Assembly (NCBI GenBank): GCA_949291545.1
Contig: CASEWB010000006.1
Coordinates: forward strand, 186,001 to 250,000
Direction: 5' to 3'
From: an uncultured bacterium
GTDB lineage: Bacteria > Elusimicrobiota > Elusimicrobia > Elusimicrobiales > Elusimicrobiaceae
DNA length: 64,000 bases
Shown here in pieces: positions 1 to 8,289 of the stretch. Numbering within the stretch: position 1 is the first letter of the stretch; each line of letters starts with the position of its first letter. The notes beneath the pieces were generated by a model. The model was not told the origin of the DNA, searched no databases, and worked only from the letters and a program-made list of their open reading frames with translations. The position numbers and the translations under genes were made by a program.

Positions 1-481
1 CCTGCACCACCACACTGCCGCCAAAATAATCGTGCAAAGCCCGATGTTTATCGTCAAAAAAAGCGAGTAAGAACCCACACATCAACAGGGCCGTGCTAAC
101 GTAATACCCCAAGGCCCGGCAAACCGCCCGTGGGAAAGAAATCGGGCCGCTTAAGTCCTTTTTCACCACGGCAATACCCACTAAAGCCTTTCCCAGGGTT
201 ACGCGGTCCCCGGACGAAAAAATAGCTTCATACAAGACAAACAGCAAATTAATGCCGGCAAATAAAAATATCGGCGGCCAAAAGCCTTCCAACGGGCCGG
301 CTATTTTAAAGAAAATCCAAAGGATAATTTGCAGCGGAATAAAAAACACGCCATAATCTATCAGCAACGCCACAAACCGTTCCGAAACGGCAGCATACTC
401 TAACCGGGGTTCTTCGGGCTGGGTTTGGGGTGCCGGGGCTGGGGCTTCCGGCTCCATAATGTTAATCCGGGTTTCATTCAT
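1..481 (-). CDS. RDD family membrane protein (3' end beyond window edge)
   Basis: Read by eye on the minus strand from an ATG preceded by a good ribosome site (GGAAAG, 7 nt). About 160 codons are visible and no stop is reached before the window edge. After a Pro/Ala-rich start comes ERFVALLIDYGV, then two hydrophobic segments, TLGKALVGIAVV, another hydrophobic segment and a closing HRALHDYFGGSVVV. These are the typical RDD family landmarks (Arg and Asp in the first helix, the TLGK.L.G motif, and the ALHD..aG.vVV tail). RDD proteins are small inner-membrane proteins; some have been implicated in ion transport, but no function can be assigned here. Probably only a few residues are missing at the C-terminus. 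Confidence 0.8.
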   Translation of the reverse strand, partial: MNETRINIMEPEAPAPAPQTQPEEPRLEYAAVSERFVALLIDYGVFFIPLQIILWIFFKIAGPLEGFWPPIFLFAGINLLFVLYEAIFSSGDRVTLGKALVGIAVVKKDLSGPISFPRAVCRALGYYVSTALLMCGFLLAFFDDKHRALHDYFGGSVVVQ

Positions 482-532
482 AAAAGGCTTTCCTCCGTGT
501 AGTTATTATAACAAGTTTTTCCCCCGAGCCAC

Positions 533-563
533 AAAAAAACGGGCGGGAAATTTCCCGCCCGTT
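533..563 (-). terminator. Intrinsic terminator after the sodium:solute symporter gene
   Basis: A perfect 26-bp palindrome built on AACGGGCGGGAAA and its complement is followed, in minus-strand reading, by seven T. It lies directly downstream of the symporter stop codon. Confidence 0.85.
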
Positions 564-582
564 TGTTGGCCAAAACCCACTT

Positions 583-2181
583 TTAAGCTGCAATCCCCAT
601 TTTGGAGAACAGCACATAAATGCCAAACACACACAGCACAATGGCAACACTCACTACCACCCGCATATTCCACGGGGTCGTATCCACGACATTTAAATCT
701 TTCCCGTCGTCATATTTATTGGGTGCGGGCCACAGCTTGCCAGCGATGTACATAAATACCACCGACACCGCAAACAAGATAGCCAACACATGCAGGAAGT
801 GCAAGTTGGTTTTAATAACCCCCAGCTGGGTAAGCCCATAGCCCACCATAAAGAAAATCAAGGTGGCTTTGGCGGACCAAGCCGGCGCCGTTTTATTGAG
901 CATACCAAAAATAATCAGTGTAAAAATCGGCACGTTGTAAAAACCGTTTACCATCTGCAGGTAGTTGAACAGCCCCGAAGGCGCCATAGCAATCAGCGGG
1001 GCCACGCACATCGAGAAAATCGCCAGCAAAATACCCACATATTTGCCTTTGGTTACGAGTTCTTCGTCCGTGGCGGTGGGCTTGATAAGCGGTTTATAGA
1101 CGTTCAACATAAACAGCGTGGAAGTGGAGTTCAACGCCGCGTTAAACGAGCTTAAAATGGCCCCGAAAAGCACCGCCGCAAAGAAGCCCATCAAATAGAA
1201 CGGCAACACTTTGTTGACGAGCATCGGATACGCCATATCCCCCACTTTAAGCGGATTGTCCTGGAAAATGTGGAAGGCCACAATCCCCGGGATAATCAAA
1301 TAAATAGGGCCAATCAGTTTGAAAATAGCCGCCAGGAACAACCCTTTTTGGCCTTCTTTTAAGTTTTTGGCAGCCAAAGCGCGCTGAATGATGGTTTGGT
1401 TGCACCCCCAATAAAAGAGGTTCACCAAAAACATACCCGTAAACATAGTGGCAAAGGGAACCGGGTCGTTCGGGCCGCCGATAGCGTTGAATTTTTCGGG
1501 GTGAGCCTGCACGACTTCGGTTAAACCGCCCAAAATATCGCCGCCGCCCACATAGGCCAAGGCAAATAACGGAACCATTAACCCGCCGATAATTAAACCA
1601 ATCCCGTTTAGCGTATCGGCAATAGCCATAATGCGCAAGCCGCCAAAAATGGTATACAAACAACCCAAAACCCCAATGGCTACCACCACTACGATAATGG
1701 TCATCATTTCCGACAGGCCGAACGTTTCCATAATATTAAAAATGCCGCCCATACCAATAGCGCCCGAATAAAGCACCGTCGGCAACAGAATAAGCACATA
1801 CCCCGCCAAGAAAAGGAAGTTTACAAATTGCTTAGTGGCAGCGTCGTAGCGGTCCCCCACAAAGTCCGGAATAGTGGCGTACCCTTTTTTTAAATACCGG
1901 GGCAGGAAGAAAAAGGCCACAATAATCAACGCCAGCGAAGCGCCGATTTCGTACCCAATCCCCGACATATTGAACATATAGCCCTGGCCGTTTAAGCCCA
2001 CCATTTGTTCAGTAGACAAGTTTGTCAGCAGCAACGAAGCGGCAATCACCCACCCCGTAAGTCCTCTTCCGGCCAAAAAATAGCCTTCCGAGGAGGTTGC
2101 GTCTTTTTTTCTAGTCAGATAATACGACAGCCCTAGCACCAACGCCGTAAACCCGACAAACGACGATATCGTTAGCAGCAT
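583..2181 (-). CDS. Sodium:solute symporter (SSS/SLC5 family)
   Basis: 532-residue polytopic membrane protein with about 13-14 hydrophobic segments, the usual size and layout for the SSS family. The N-terminal part has WVIAASLLLTNLSTEQMVG followed by a GIGYEIGASLALIIVAFFFLP segment (quoted approximately), close to the sugar-type (SGLT/YidK-like) subgroup. It is predicted to use the sodium gradient to import a small organic solute across the inner membrane; sugar is likelier than amino acid by resemblance, but the substrate is not readable from sequence. The start has a good GGAGG site 7 nt upstream. It is a single-gene unit ending in its own terminator. Confidence 0.88.
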   Translation of the reverse strand: MLLTISSFVGFTALVLGLSYYLTRKKDATSSEGYFLAGRGLTGWVIAASLLLTNLSTEQMVGLNGQGYMFNMSGIGYEIGASLALIIVAFFFLPRYLKKGYATIPDFVGDRYDAATKQFVNFLFLAGYVLILLPTVLYSGAIGMGGIFNIMETFGLSEMMTIIVVVVAIGVLGCLYTIFGGLRIMAIADTLNGIGLIIGGLMVPLFALAYVGGGDILGGLTEVVQAHPEKFNAIGGPNDPVPFATMFTGMFLVNLFYWGCNQTIIQRALAAKNLKEGQKGLFLAAIFKLIGPIYLIIPGIVAFHIFQDNPLKVGDMAYPMLVNKVLPFYLMGFFAAVLFGAILSSFNAALNSTSTLFMLNVYKPLIKPTATDEELVTKGKYVGILLAIFSMCVAPLIAMAPSGLFNYLQMVNGFYNVPIFTLIIFGMLNKTAPAWSAKATLIFFMVGYGLTQLGVIKTNLHFLHVLAILFAVSVVFMYIAGKLWPAPNKYDDGKDLNVVDTTPWNMRVVVSVAIVLCVFGIYVLFSKMGIAA

Positions 2182-2286
2182 GCAAGCCTCCGTTTGGAAT
2201 GTAAAGAATTACGAACCCGGCCTAAGCCGGCACAACACCAGAAACCAGCTATTAACCCGCGGCATAAAAATACCGCCCAGCAGTTC

Positions 2287-2315
2287 TTGATTTCTTTCAG
2301 GTTAATATCTATACT
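2287..2315 (+). promoter_or_regulatory. Promoter for the LemA-like gene
   Basis: TTGATT, 17 bp, TATACT. A short inverted repeat (AGTAGC, 6 nt, GCTACT at 2320-2337) sits at the expected transcription start and could be an operator or a leader hairpin. The leader is about 65 nt and ends in a GGGAGGAAAG ribosome site. Confidence 0.55.
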
Positions 2316-2386
2316 TTTTAGTAGCTGAACCGCTACTTTCATTGTAATTATAAAAGGCTCATTCGTCAACCGGGAGGAAAGGCAAA

Positions 2387-2926
2387 ATGATCATTTGGTT
2401 TTTATTCGGTGCTATGTGTATGTTGGTCGTATTAATGATGCTGGCGTATGTAAAATTTGTTTCCCTTAACAAAGCCGCCGCACGCGCCTGGCAACAGCTG
2501 GATAATAATATGAAGAACCGCGCGGAACTGATCCCCAGTTTGGCCTTGTCCGCCGCCTCGTTTAACGAATTGGAACGCCCGTTTATTTACGAGCTGTCCC
2601 ACCTCAAAGACGCCTGCCGCCAGAGTGCCACCCTGCAGGAACGCGTCCGCCTGGAAAGCGATATCACCCAAAAATTCAAAAAAGTCTTTACCGCCGCTAT
2701 GCACCACCCGGAATTAAAAACCGACGAACATTTTTTAAAACTCCAGCGCAGCATTATCCACGCCGAAAGCAAAGTGCAAAGTTCCAAGAAAAAATATAAC
2801 AGCGCCGCGCGGGATTTTAACACCATTACCGCTGTTATTCCGCTGAACTTGCTGGCAAAAATGTTTGAATTTGAACCCTACGAATACTTTGATTTCGACC
2901 CCAGTTTGGAAAAAGTAATGGAATAG
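2387..2926 (+). CDS. LemA-like membrane-anchored protein (divergent copy)
   Basis: 179 residues: one N-terminal membrane helix (residues 1-22), then a long alpha-helical region. The stretch AWQQLDNNMKNRAELIPSL matches the LemA signature (W..I......R.dLIPnLv), and LKLQRSIIHAESKVQSSKKKYN matches the second LemA motif in reduced form. LemA proteins are anchored four-helix-bundle proteins that often partner M48 proteases. This copy converges on the M48-lemA operon across a shared terminator, so it is a diverged relative next to the canonical pair. Function unknown. Confidence 0.75.
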   Translation: MIIWFLFGAMCMLVVLMMLAYVKFVSLNKAAARAWQQLDNNMKNRAELIPSLALSAASFNELERPFIYELSHLKDACRQSATLQERVRLESDITQKFKKVFTAAMHHPELKTDEHFLKLQRSIIHAESKVQSSKKKYNSAARDFNTITAVIPLNLLAKMFEFEPYEYFDFDPSLEKVME

Positions 2927-2940
2927 CTTGCCCCATATAA

Positions 2941-2972
2941 AAAACCCCGGTTTCCTACGAAACCGGGGTTTT
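2941..2972. terminator. Bidirectional terminator
   Basis: AAAACCCCGGTTTC, 4-nt loop, and its exact complement. An A-run on one side and a T-run on the other serve both the LemA-like gene and the M48 operon. Confidence 0.9.
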
Positions 2973-2985
2973 TTATGATTGGGAG

Positions 2986-4002
2986 TTAAATCCGCCCGTC
3001 CATATCCCGCAAAGCGGCAATACGCTCTTCTATGGGTGGGTGTGTGGCAAACAAGCCGGACAGCGAGGCAAAAAAAGAACGCTTGTCCAATGGATTGGCA
3101 ATACACATAGCCGACATACTGGCGTGTTCGTCCAGCACTTCTACGCGCGAATCTGTGCTGATTTTTTGCAAAGCTCTAATCAGCGCGGCCGGGTGGCGCG
3201 TCATTAGGGCGGCTGAAGCGTCGGCCTGGAATTCACGCGTGCGGGATACCGCCAACCGAATCAGCGGAGCAATCAAATACCCGTATAGGGCAAAGAAAAT
3301 ACCCAAGGCAAAAAAGAACAACGCGCTGTTTCCTTTATTCCTTCCGCCGTGGCGGCTGCTGCTTGCCCCGATGCGAAAACAAATTTCCGATAAAAACGTA
3401 AAGAAAGAAATCCCAACCACCGTTATCAGCATCAAGCGGATATCCCGGTTTTGGATATGCGACAGCTCGTGCGCGATAACCCCTTCCAATTCTGCCCGTT
3501 CCAGCTTAAGCACAATGCCTTTTGTCAGCGCGATGGAAGCGTGTTCCGGGTCCCGCCCGGTGGCAAAAGCGTTGAGGGAGTCGTCGCTAATGATATAGAT
3601 CCGCGGGGTAGGCAGCCCTTGGGAAATACACAAATTTTCCACCAAATTATATATTTCGGGCTGGTCCTCGCGGTGGATTTCAATACCGTGTACGGCGCCA
3701 ATCAAAAGAGAACTTCCACAGTAATAGGCAACTAGAATCCATATAACCGCCGCCAACCACATCCACGGCAGCACCTGGGCGGCCATTTCGTTAGCTTGCG
3801 CCCAAACGTTGGGCGTTTGCGGCGAATATACTTCGTAATAAGCGTCCCGTCGGCTGTCGTAGCGGTAATCGGCCGAAGACGACAGCTGCGCCCAGCCCAG
3901 CAAAAACACATATCCCAGGGCGGCAAACGTCAGCGGAAACAACAAAACAAGCAGCCAGGTGCGCCGCTTGTTTTGTGCAATATGGTCGTAAATGGTAGCC
4001 AT
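2986..4002 (-). CDS. M48 family zinc metalloprotease (HtpX-like)
   Basis: 338 residues with membrane helices near residues 15-37 and 80-102 and further helices after the active site. The zinc site is HELSH at 178-182, and the likely third ligand lies in SRTREFQADASAA, the usual M48 arrangement. The protease domain faces the cytoplasm in HtpX, and the family degrades damaged membrane proteins. It follows lemA by 7 nt, a common lemA-M48 pairing. No clear Shine-Dalgarno, so translation is probably coupled to lemA. Probably the last gene of a three-gene unit led by the LTA-synthase-like gene. Confidence 0.88.
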   Translation of the reverse strand: MATIYDHIAQNKRRTWLLVLLFPLTFAALGYVFLLGWAQLSSSADYRYDSRRDAYYEVYSPQTPNVWAQANEMAAQVLPWMWLAAVIWILVAYYCGSSLLIGAVHGIEIHREDQPEIYNLVENLCISQGLPTPRIYIISDDSLNAFATGRDPEHASIALTKGIVLKLERAELEGVIAHELSHIQNRDIRLMLITVVGISFFTFLSEICFRIGASSSRHGGRNKGNSALFFFALGIFFALYGYLIAPLIRLAVSRTREFQADASAALMTRHPAALIRALQKISTDSRVEVLDEHASMSAMCIANPLDKRSFFASLSGLFATHPPIEERIAALRDMDGRI

Positions 4003-4009
4003 AACCGGG

Positions 4010-4573
4010 TTAGAACTGTACTTTTACAGCTTCACGGGCCGCCTGTTCGTCTTCCGCCAGTTCAAAGAATTCGCGTTTATCGAAGTTAAACATAGAAGCC
4101 ACAATGTTGCTGGGGAATAATTCCACCTTGGTATTATAGGCCAACACATTGCCGTTATAAAAACGGCGCGCGGACTGGAGTTTGTCCTCGGTGTCGCGCA
4201 ACTCGCGCTGGAGCTCCATAAAATTGGCATTGGCCTTTAAGTCCGGGTAATTTTCGGAAAGGGCAAAAATAGATTTCAGCGCGCCCGAAAGCATATTTTC
4301 GGACTCGGAAACCTCTTTCATATTTTCGTGCACGGACATCGCCATATTACGCGCCTGAATGACTTTTTCCAGCGTGCCGGCTTCGTGCTGGGCGTACCCC
4401 TTGACGGTTTCCACCAAGTTTGGAATTAAGTCATAGCGGCGTTTCATTTGCACTTCAATATCGCTCCAGGCCTCGTTCACACGGTTTTTTAGCGTAATAA
4501 ACCCGTTGTATACAGACACCGCGTAAACGGCAAAACCAGCAATGATTAGTACAACAATCCAAATTCCGTTCAT
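4010..4573 (-). CDS. lemA: LemA family protein
   Basis: 187 residues: an N-terminal membrane helix (residues 3-20), then the canonical signature NEAWSDIEVQMKRRYDLIPN and the second motif ELQRELRDTEDKLQSARRFY, ending in the NSIP-like FPSNIVASMFNF segment. Length and motifs are typical of bacterial LemA. AGGAG lies 6 nt before the ATG. It sits between an LTA-synthase-like gene 8 nt upstream and an M48 protease gene 7 nt downstream, so all three are probably co-transcribed and act at the inner membrane. The molecular role of LemA is not established. Confidence 0.9.
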   Translation of the reverse strand: MNGIWIVVLIIAGFAVYAVSVYNGFITLKNRVNEAWSDIEVQMKRRYDLIPNLVETVKGYAQHEAGTLEKVIQARNMAMSVHENMKEVSESENMLSGALKSIFALSENYPDLKANANFMELQRELRDTEDKLQSARRFYNGNVLAYNTKVELFPSNIVASMFNFDKREFFELAEDEQAAREAVKVQF

Positions 4574-4581
4574 TTTTTCTC

Positions 4582-6603
4582 CTAATTATCGCGTTCGTCG
4601 CGTTTTTGGTTGTGATAGAATTGATAGCGCGAAGTTTCGTACAAGCCTAGCGCCATATTCTTCATATGCTCAAAACGTTTCGGGTCCTGCTTTGAGATAT
4701 CTTCATTATAATTGTCCGCAGCGTATTTGTAAAGGCCGTCTTTATCCCCTTGTTTAAGGTAATAATAATCCCCTTGTACAAAACCGATGGTGGCAGGCGA
4801 GCTGGCCCAACCATACAGCAGGGACCCTTCTTCCAGCGCCGGGTTGCTTAACACATCGCGCCCGATAGCACGGGTGAAATACGAGCGGCCCAAGAAGCCC
4901 ATCGCAATCGGCAAAATATCCACTTGGCTGGCGGTGCGCTCAATCACCTGCGGTTTTTCGACCGGTTTACCGGCGATAATCAGCGGGATTTGGTGGTTAA
5001 TCAAATTCAGCTCCACATATCCCATCGGCATATTTTCGGACTGCGGGGCCGACAACCCGTGATCCCCAAAAATAAAGAACAACGTGTTGTCGTAATAATT
5101 GGATTTTTCGGCCAATTTAAAAAACTCGTGCAAGGCGTGGTCCGAAAAACGCAACGAATTGTATTCCGCCACGCTGACAAAGCTGCGTTTGTGGGCCAAA
5201 TCTTCCCCAATATCTTTCAGTTCAAAGCCGGCGTTGTCGTCCGGAATAGTATAGGGGCGGTGATAACCGGCCGTTTGAATGACGGCGAAGAAAGGTTTCT
5301 TTTCTTTTTGTTGTTCCTCGCTTAAAATGCGGTTTGCTTCGCGGAACAAGTCCAAATCGGAAATACCCCACACATCGTTGCGGTGCTCATTTTGGAAGTG
5401 CCCTTCCTCGTACATATGCACGCCGGTCAGGTTATGTTCCAAAATACCGCGGATATTCCCCCAGCTGGCGCTGCCGCCGATAAAGAAATATTTTTCATAA
5501 TCGCGCAGCGAGTTGACCACCACATGCTGGTCCACAATCAGCGGATTGCGGGAGCTGGTTTTAAAAGAAGTTACGTCCGGGATACCCGTAATAGTGGCAA
5601 ACACCGCACGCGCCGTGGCGGAAGTCGGCGCAAAGAAATGGCTAAACAAAATGGATTTATCTGCCAGTTCTTTTACAAATGGGGTCGGGTCGATGTCCGG
5701 GTTCGTCATAGAGGTTTTGTTCCAAGCCAACGACTCCATAAAGATTACTACAATGTTGTAATCTTTTTGTTCCGCGGCCGGCTTGGCGGCAATTACGCGT
5801 TCAAAATTCAAGTTTTCTTTGTCCAGGTTTTCCACCCCTAAAAAGCGGGCTACTTCGTCATAATACTGGGCGGTTTTATCGGCGTCATAACTGTCCGCTT
5901 TTACGAAGCGGGCCGTATCGTAGATATTCAGCACCGGGTTAAGCGTCAAATTGCAGATAAAGTTGTTGGTGGAGTGATAGGCGTTGCTCCAGCGCAGCGG
6001 GTATTGGCTCAGCTGGCCAAACATCATAGCCGCCGTTAATAACAGCCCGCCAAAAAACCACCCCAAATTGCCTTTCCAGCGGTAAGTATCCTGCTGGGAA
6101 AATGCTTTTTTCTGCAAGCGGTCCACCAACCAACCGCACAACACGCCCCACACAATCAACCCCAAAATACCCCACACCAATGGATAGGTTTCCCAAGCCA
6201 TTTGCAGAGAGATAAGGGCGTTTTCGGCATACTTAAAAATGGAATAGTTAATGCGCATGGAAATATACGAATAATGGGCAAAATCACAAAAATACACCAG
6301 CAGCACGACTGCTTCCAATATTCCGTACAGCACCGATACACCTTTGCGCGCCGCGCGGGCTTTCTTCCAAAAAGCGCACAACGTAAAGTACAACCCCAGC
6401 ACGCTGGCTAAAGCACAGGCAAGGCGCAAATCAAACTTGGCGCCCACATAAAAGGTTTCCCATAATTCGTGGTAATTCTGCGGCAACAAGGCCGTGCGGA
6501 ACACAAACAAAAAAATCCCGCGCATCAACATAAAAAACAACCAGTTGGCCAAAATAAACCCAAAGTAGGATTTAATCCACCCCGGCACGACAATTTTCTT
6601 CAT
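4582..6603 (-). CDS. LTA-synthase-like alkaline phosphatase superfamily membrane enzyme
   Basis: 673 residues: five N-terminal membrane helices (to about residue 200), then an extracytoplasmic sulfatase/phosphatase-fold domain. Visible metal-site motifs are IFMESLAWN (metal-binding Glu), SATARAVFATITG (catalytic Thr region), TAGYHRPY (His) and FGDHG (Asp-His). LtaS/MdoB relatives transfer phosphoglycerol from phosphatidylglycerol to an acceptor. In a Gram-negative envelope, modification of periplasmic glycans or lipids is likelier than true lipoteichoic acid. The start chosen lies just after GGGAGGAATT; an in-frame TTG four codons upstream overlaps that site. First gene of the lemA-M48 unit and divergent from the 6.8-kb exported-protein operon. 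Confidence 0.85.
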   Translation of the reverse strand: MKKIVVPGWIKSYFGFILANWLFFMLMRGIFLFVFRTALLPQNYHELWETFYVGAKFDLRLACALASVLGLYFTLCAFWKKARAARKGVSVLYGILEAVVLLVYFCDFAHYSYISMRINYSIFKYAENALISLQMAWETYPLVWGILGLIVWGVLCGWLVDRLQKKAFSQQDTYRWKGNLGWFFGGLLLTAAMMFGQLSQYPLRWSNAYHSTNNFICNLTLNPVLNIYDTARFVKADSYDADKTAQYYDEVARFLGVENLDKENLNFERVIAAKPAAEQKDYNIVVIFMESLAWNKTSMTNPDIDPTPFVKELADKSILFSHFFAPTSATARAVFATITGIPDVTSFKTSSRNPLIVDQHVVVNSLRDYEKYFFIGGSASWGNIRGILEHNLTGVHMYEEGHFQNEHRNDVWGISDLDLFREANRILSEEQQKEKKPFFAVIQTAGYHRPYTIPDDNAGFELKDIGEDLAHKRSFVSVAEYNSLRFSDHALHEFFKLAEKSNYYDNTLFFIFGDHGLSAPQSENMPMGYVELNLINHQIPLIIAGKPVEKPQVIERTASQVDILPIAMGFLGRSYFTRAIGRDVLSNPALEEGSLLYGWASSPATIGFVQGDYYYLKQGDKDGLYKYAADNYNEDISKQDPKRFEHMKNMALGLYETSRYQFYHNQKRDERDN

Positions 6604-6670
6604 AATTCCTCCCAAATAGCTTGGTAAATATATGATATCAAATCTGAACCGCCGGCAGAACCGGGTTGCC

Positions 6671-6759
6671 GGCCCAAAAGGCCTATATTAGCGGGCCAAA
6701 AGGCCCCCCGGCACATAGGTCCAAAGCCTCTTGTTGCCGGTTATTAGCTTTTCTATGCT
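6671..6759 (+). promoter_or_regulatory. Three palindromic boxes plus promoter of the exported-protein operon
   Basis: Boxes GGCCCAAAAGGCC, GGGCCAAAAGGCCC and the weaker GGTCCAAAGCC are centred at about 6677.5, 6699.5 and 6723.5. They are followed by a -35 TTGTTG (6731-6736), 17 bp, and a -10 TATGCT (6754-6759). The proximal box centre lies 7.5 bp before the -35, exactly as at three other promoters in the window. The boxes also lie upstream of the divergent LTA-synthase-like gene and could act on both. Confidence 0.75.
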
Positions 6760-6789
6760 ATTATAAAGAAGTGTTTATAAGGAGAGATT

Positions 6790-8223
6790 ATGCCCAATTT
6801 TTTCCGTATTAGTGTATTTGCCGTCTGTTTGTTAGCGGCAGCTAATGGCTTTGCGCAAGTCCCTGCTAAAAATTTAAATCGGTTTTTAAAAGCCTCTTTT
6901 ACCGCCCCCAAAAATTTTGCCGCTTTGGAAACATTATCCAAAGCGCAAATACAAACTCTTAACAACCGGTTCTACGCTATTGAAGAAACCCGCCGCGCCC
7001 TTTACCAAAACCCGGGGTGGGCTGTGTCGGCGGAGTTTACCCCGACCGCACGCTATTTAACCGCATTGGGTATGCCTTTGCCCAAACAACCCGCGCAGAA
7101 CGCCTCTTTAAAAGAAAAAGAACTTTACCGCCAACAGTTAAACCAGTTGCTCCAGCAAGAAAGCAATACCTTAAGCCAAATTATTCAAAAAAATCCGCGC
7201 CCCAAAACTTCCGTTGCTGCTTTAAATTGGGACGGGGAAAAAATGGTAAAAGCGCAGGCCACTTCCCGTCAATCCTGGGAAAAAATACTCAACGCACAAA
7301 CCCCCTCTATCTCTTGGGGAACCCCTAATTGGGACGAAATACGCCTCACGCCGGTAGTTTTTTCGGGCAACCCGCAGGACGAATTTTACATTTCCGAAGA
7401 AGTTTTGGATAAAATAACCGAAAAAGCCGAAGCTTCTATGACGGAAACCTATGATTGCATCTTGCAGGAAAAATCTCTTTCTTTATTCCAAAAACAGCGC
7501 TTAATCAGCCTGATTGACGAAGCGTCTGCCGTACTGACCTACAATTTCGTCCGGCTGTATATGTATATGTTCGGCGAGATTCCTTCCGTATCTTACGATA
7601 TAGGTTCCACCCCCAAGCCCGTCCATTCCTTGGAAAAATACGCCGCCTCCGTACAACGCCGCTTGCTCAACAAACTCCAATTGGAAGGACAGTGGAGTGA
7701 AGAAGATTTTGATTTGTTTGCCGACGTATCCGTCTATTTGCCGGCAGAACAGGCCCGTGCCGTTTTAGCGGCGGCCACTTATTTGGAACCGCAAGCGGCG
7801 TTGTGGCTGCTGAACAATTCGCTGCAGGATAAAGCCTCCCAGCGCATATTAAACCAAATTGACTGGGCCCGCACCCACACCCAAACCATTTGGCCCAACG
7901 GGAACATTGCCCCCAAGCATAGATTAGGGCCTTCCTTTGCGGCGGCGCAATATGAACGCGTAAAAGCATTAAAATCCCATTTGGAAATTTTGAACAAACG
8001 TTTGAACAACCTGCTGGAGAAAAAAGACCAAGCCATACGGCTTGAAAATATGTTGCAAACGCGTGCGCAGCGCGCGGATATGCCCGAAAGCGAAGCGTCC
8101 GACCGTTTAGCCACCCAGCTTTTTATTTCCTCCCGCCAGGCACGGCTGAAGCGGCTGATAAACGAAACGCAAAACAATATGCAATTAATCCGCGAGGAAT
8201 TATCCAACATTTGGGGAGAATAA
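6790..8223 (+). CDS. Exported protein of unknown function (paralogue A)
   Basis: 477 residues. The signal peptide runs to about residue 22 (cleavage after GFA, mature Gln). The rest is predicted mostly alpha-helical, with a coiled-coil-like C-terminus. It is clearly homologous over its full length to the next gene: shared blocks include EETRRALYQNPGWA, GMPLPKQP, QIIQKNPRPKT, SWGTP, SVYLP and YLEP. No known domain or catalytic motif recognised, and no lipobox or membrane anchor. AAGGAG precedes the start. It is driven by the palindromic-box promoter shared with other exported proteins here. The product is presumably periplasmic or secreted. Confidence 0.85.
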   Translation: MPNFFRISVFAVCLLAAANGFAQVPAKNLNRFLKASFTAPKNFAALETLSKAQIQTLNNRFYAIEETRRALYQNPGWAVSAEFTPTARYLTALGMPLPKQPAQNASLKEKELYRQQLNQLLQQESNTLSQIIQKNPRPKTSVAALNWDGEKMVKAQATSRQSWEKILNAQTPSISWGTPNWDEIRLTPVVFSGNPQDEFYISEEVLDKITEKAEASMTETYDCILQEKSLSLFQKQRLISLIDEASAVLTYNFVRLYMYMFGEIPSVSYDIGSTPKPVHSLEKYAASVQRRLLNKLQLEGQWSEEDFDLFADVSVYLPAEQARAVLAAATYLEPQAALWLLNNSLQDKASQRILNQIDWARTHTQTIWPNGNIAPKHRLGPSFAAAQYERVKALKSHLEILNKRLNNLLEKKDQAIRLENMLQTRAQRADMPESEASDRLATQLFISSRQARLKRLINETQNNMQLIREELSNIWGE

Positions 8224-8238
8224 TTTTAATCCCTTCAA

Positions 8239-8265
8239 GGCCGCAGGGGAGAAAGCCCCTCGGCC
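8239..8265 (+). promoter_or_regulatory. Intercistronic hairpin between the two paralogues
   Basis: GGCCG-c-AGGGG, a 6-nt loop, CCCCT-CGGCC: a ten-pair stem with one bulged C and no T-run. It is therefore likelier an mRNA processing or stabilising element, or a partial attenuator, than a terminator. The ribosome site for the downstream gene follows at GAGGAAAAAAGAGG. Confidence 0.6.
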
Positions 8266-8289
8266 CTGAAAGAGGAAAAAAGAGGTTTT

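Noticed and set aside
2172..2369. Short minus-strand frame upstream of the sodium:solute symporter
   Set aside because: It overlaps the promoter of the LemA-like gene and the symporter start; Cys/Trp-rich translation with no family resemblance.
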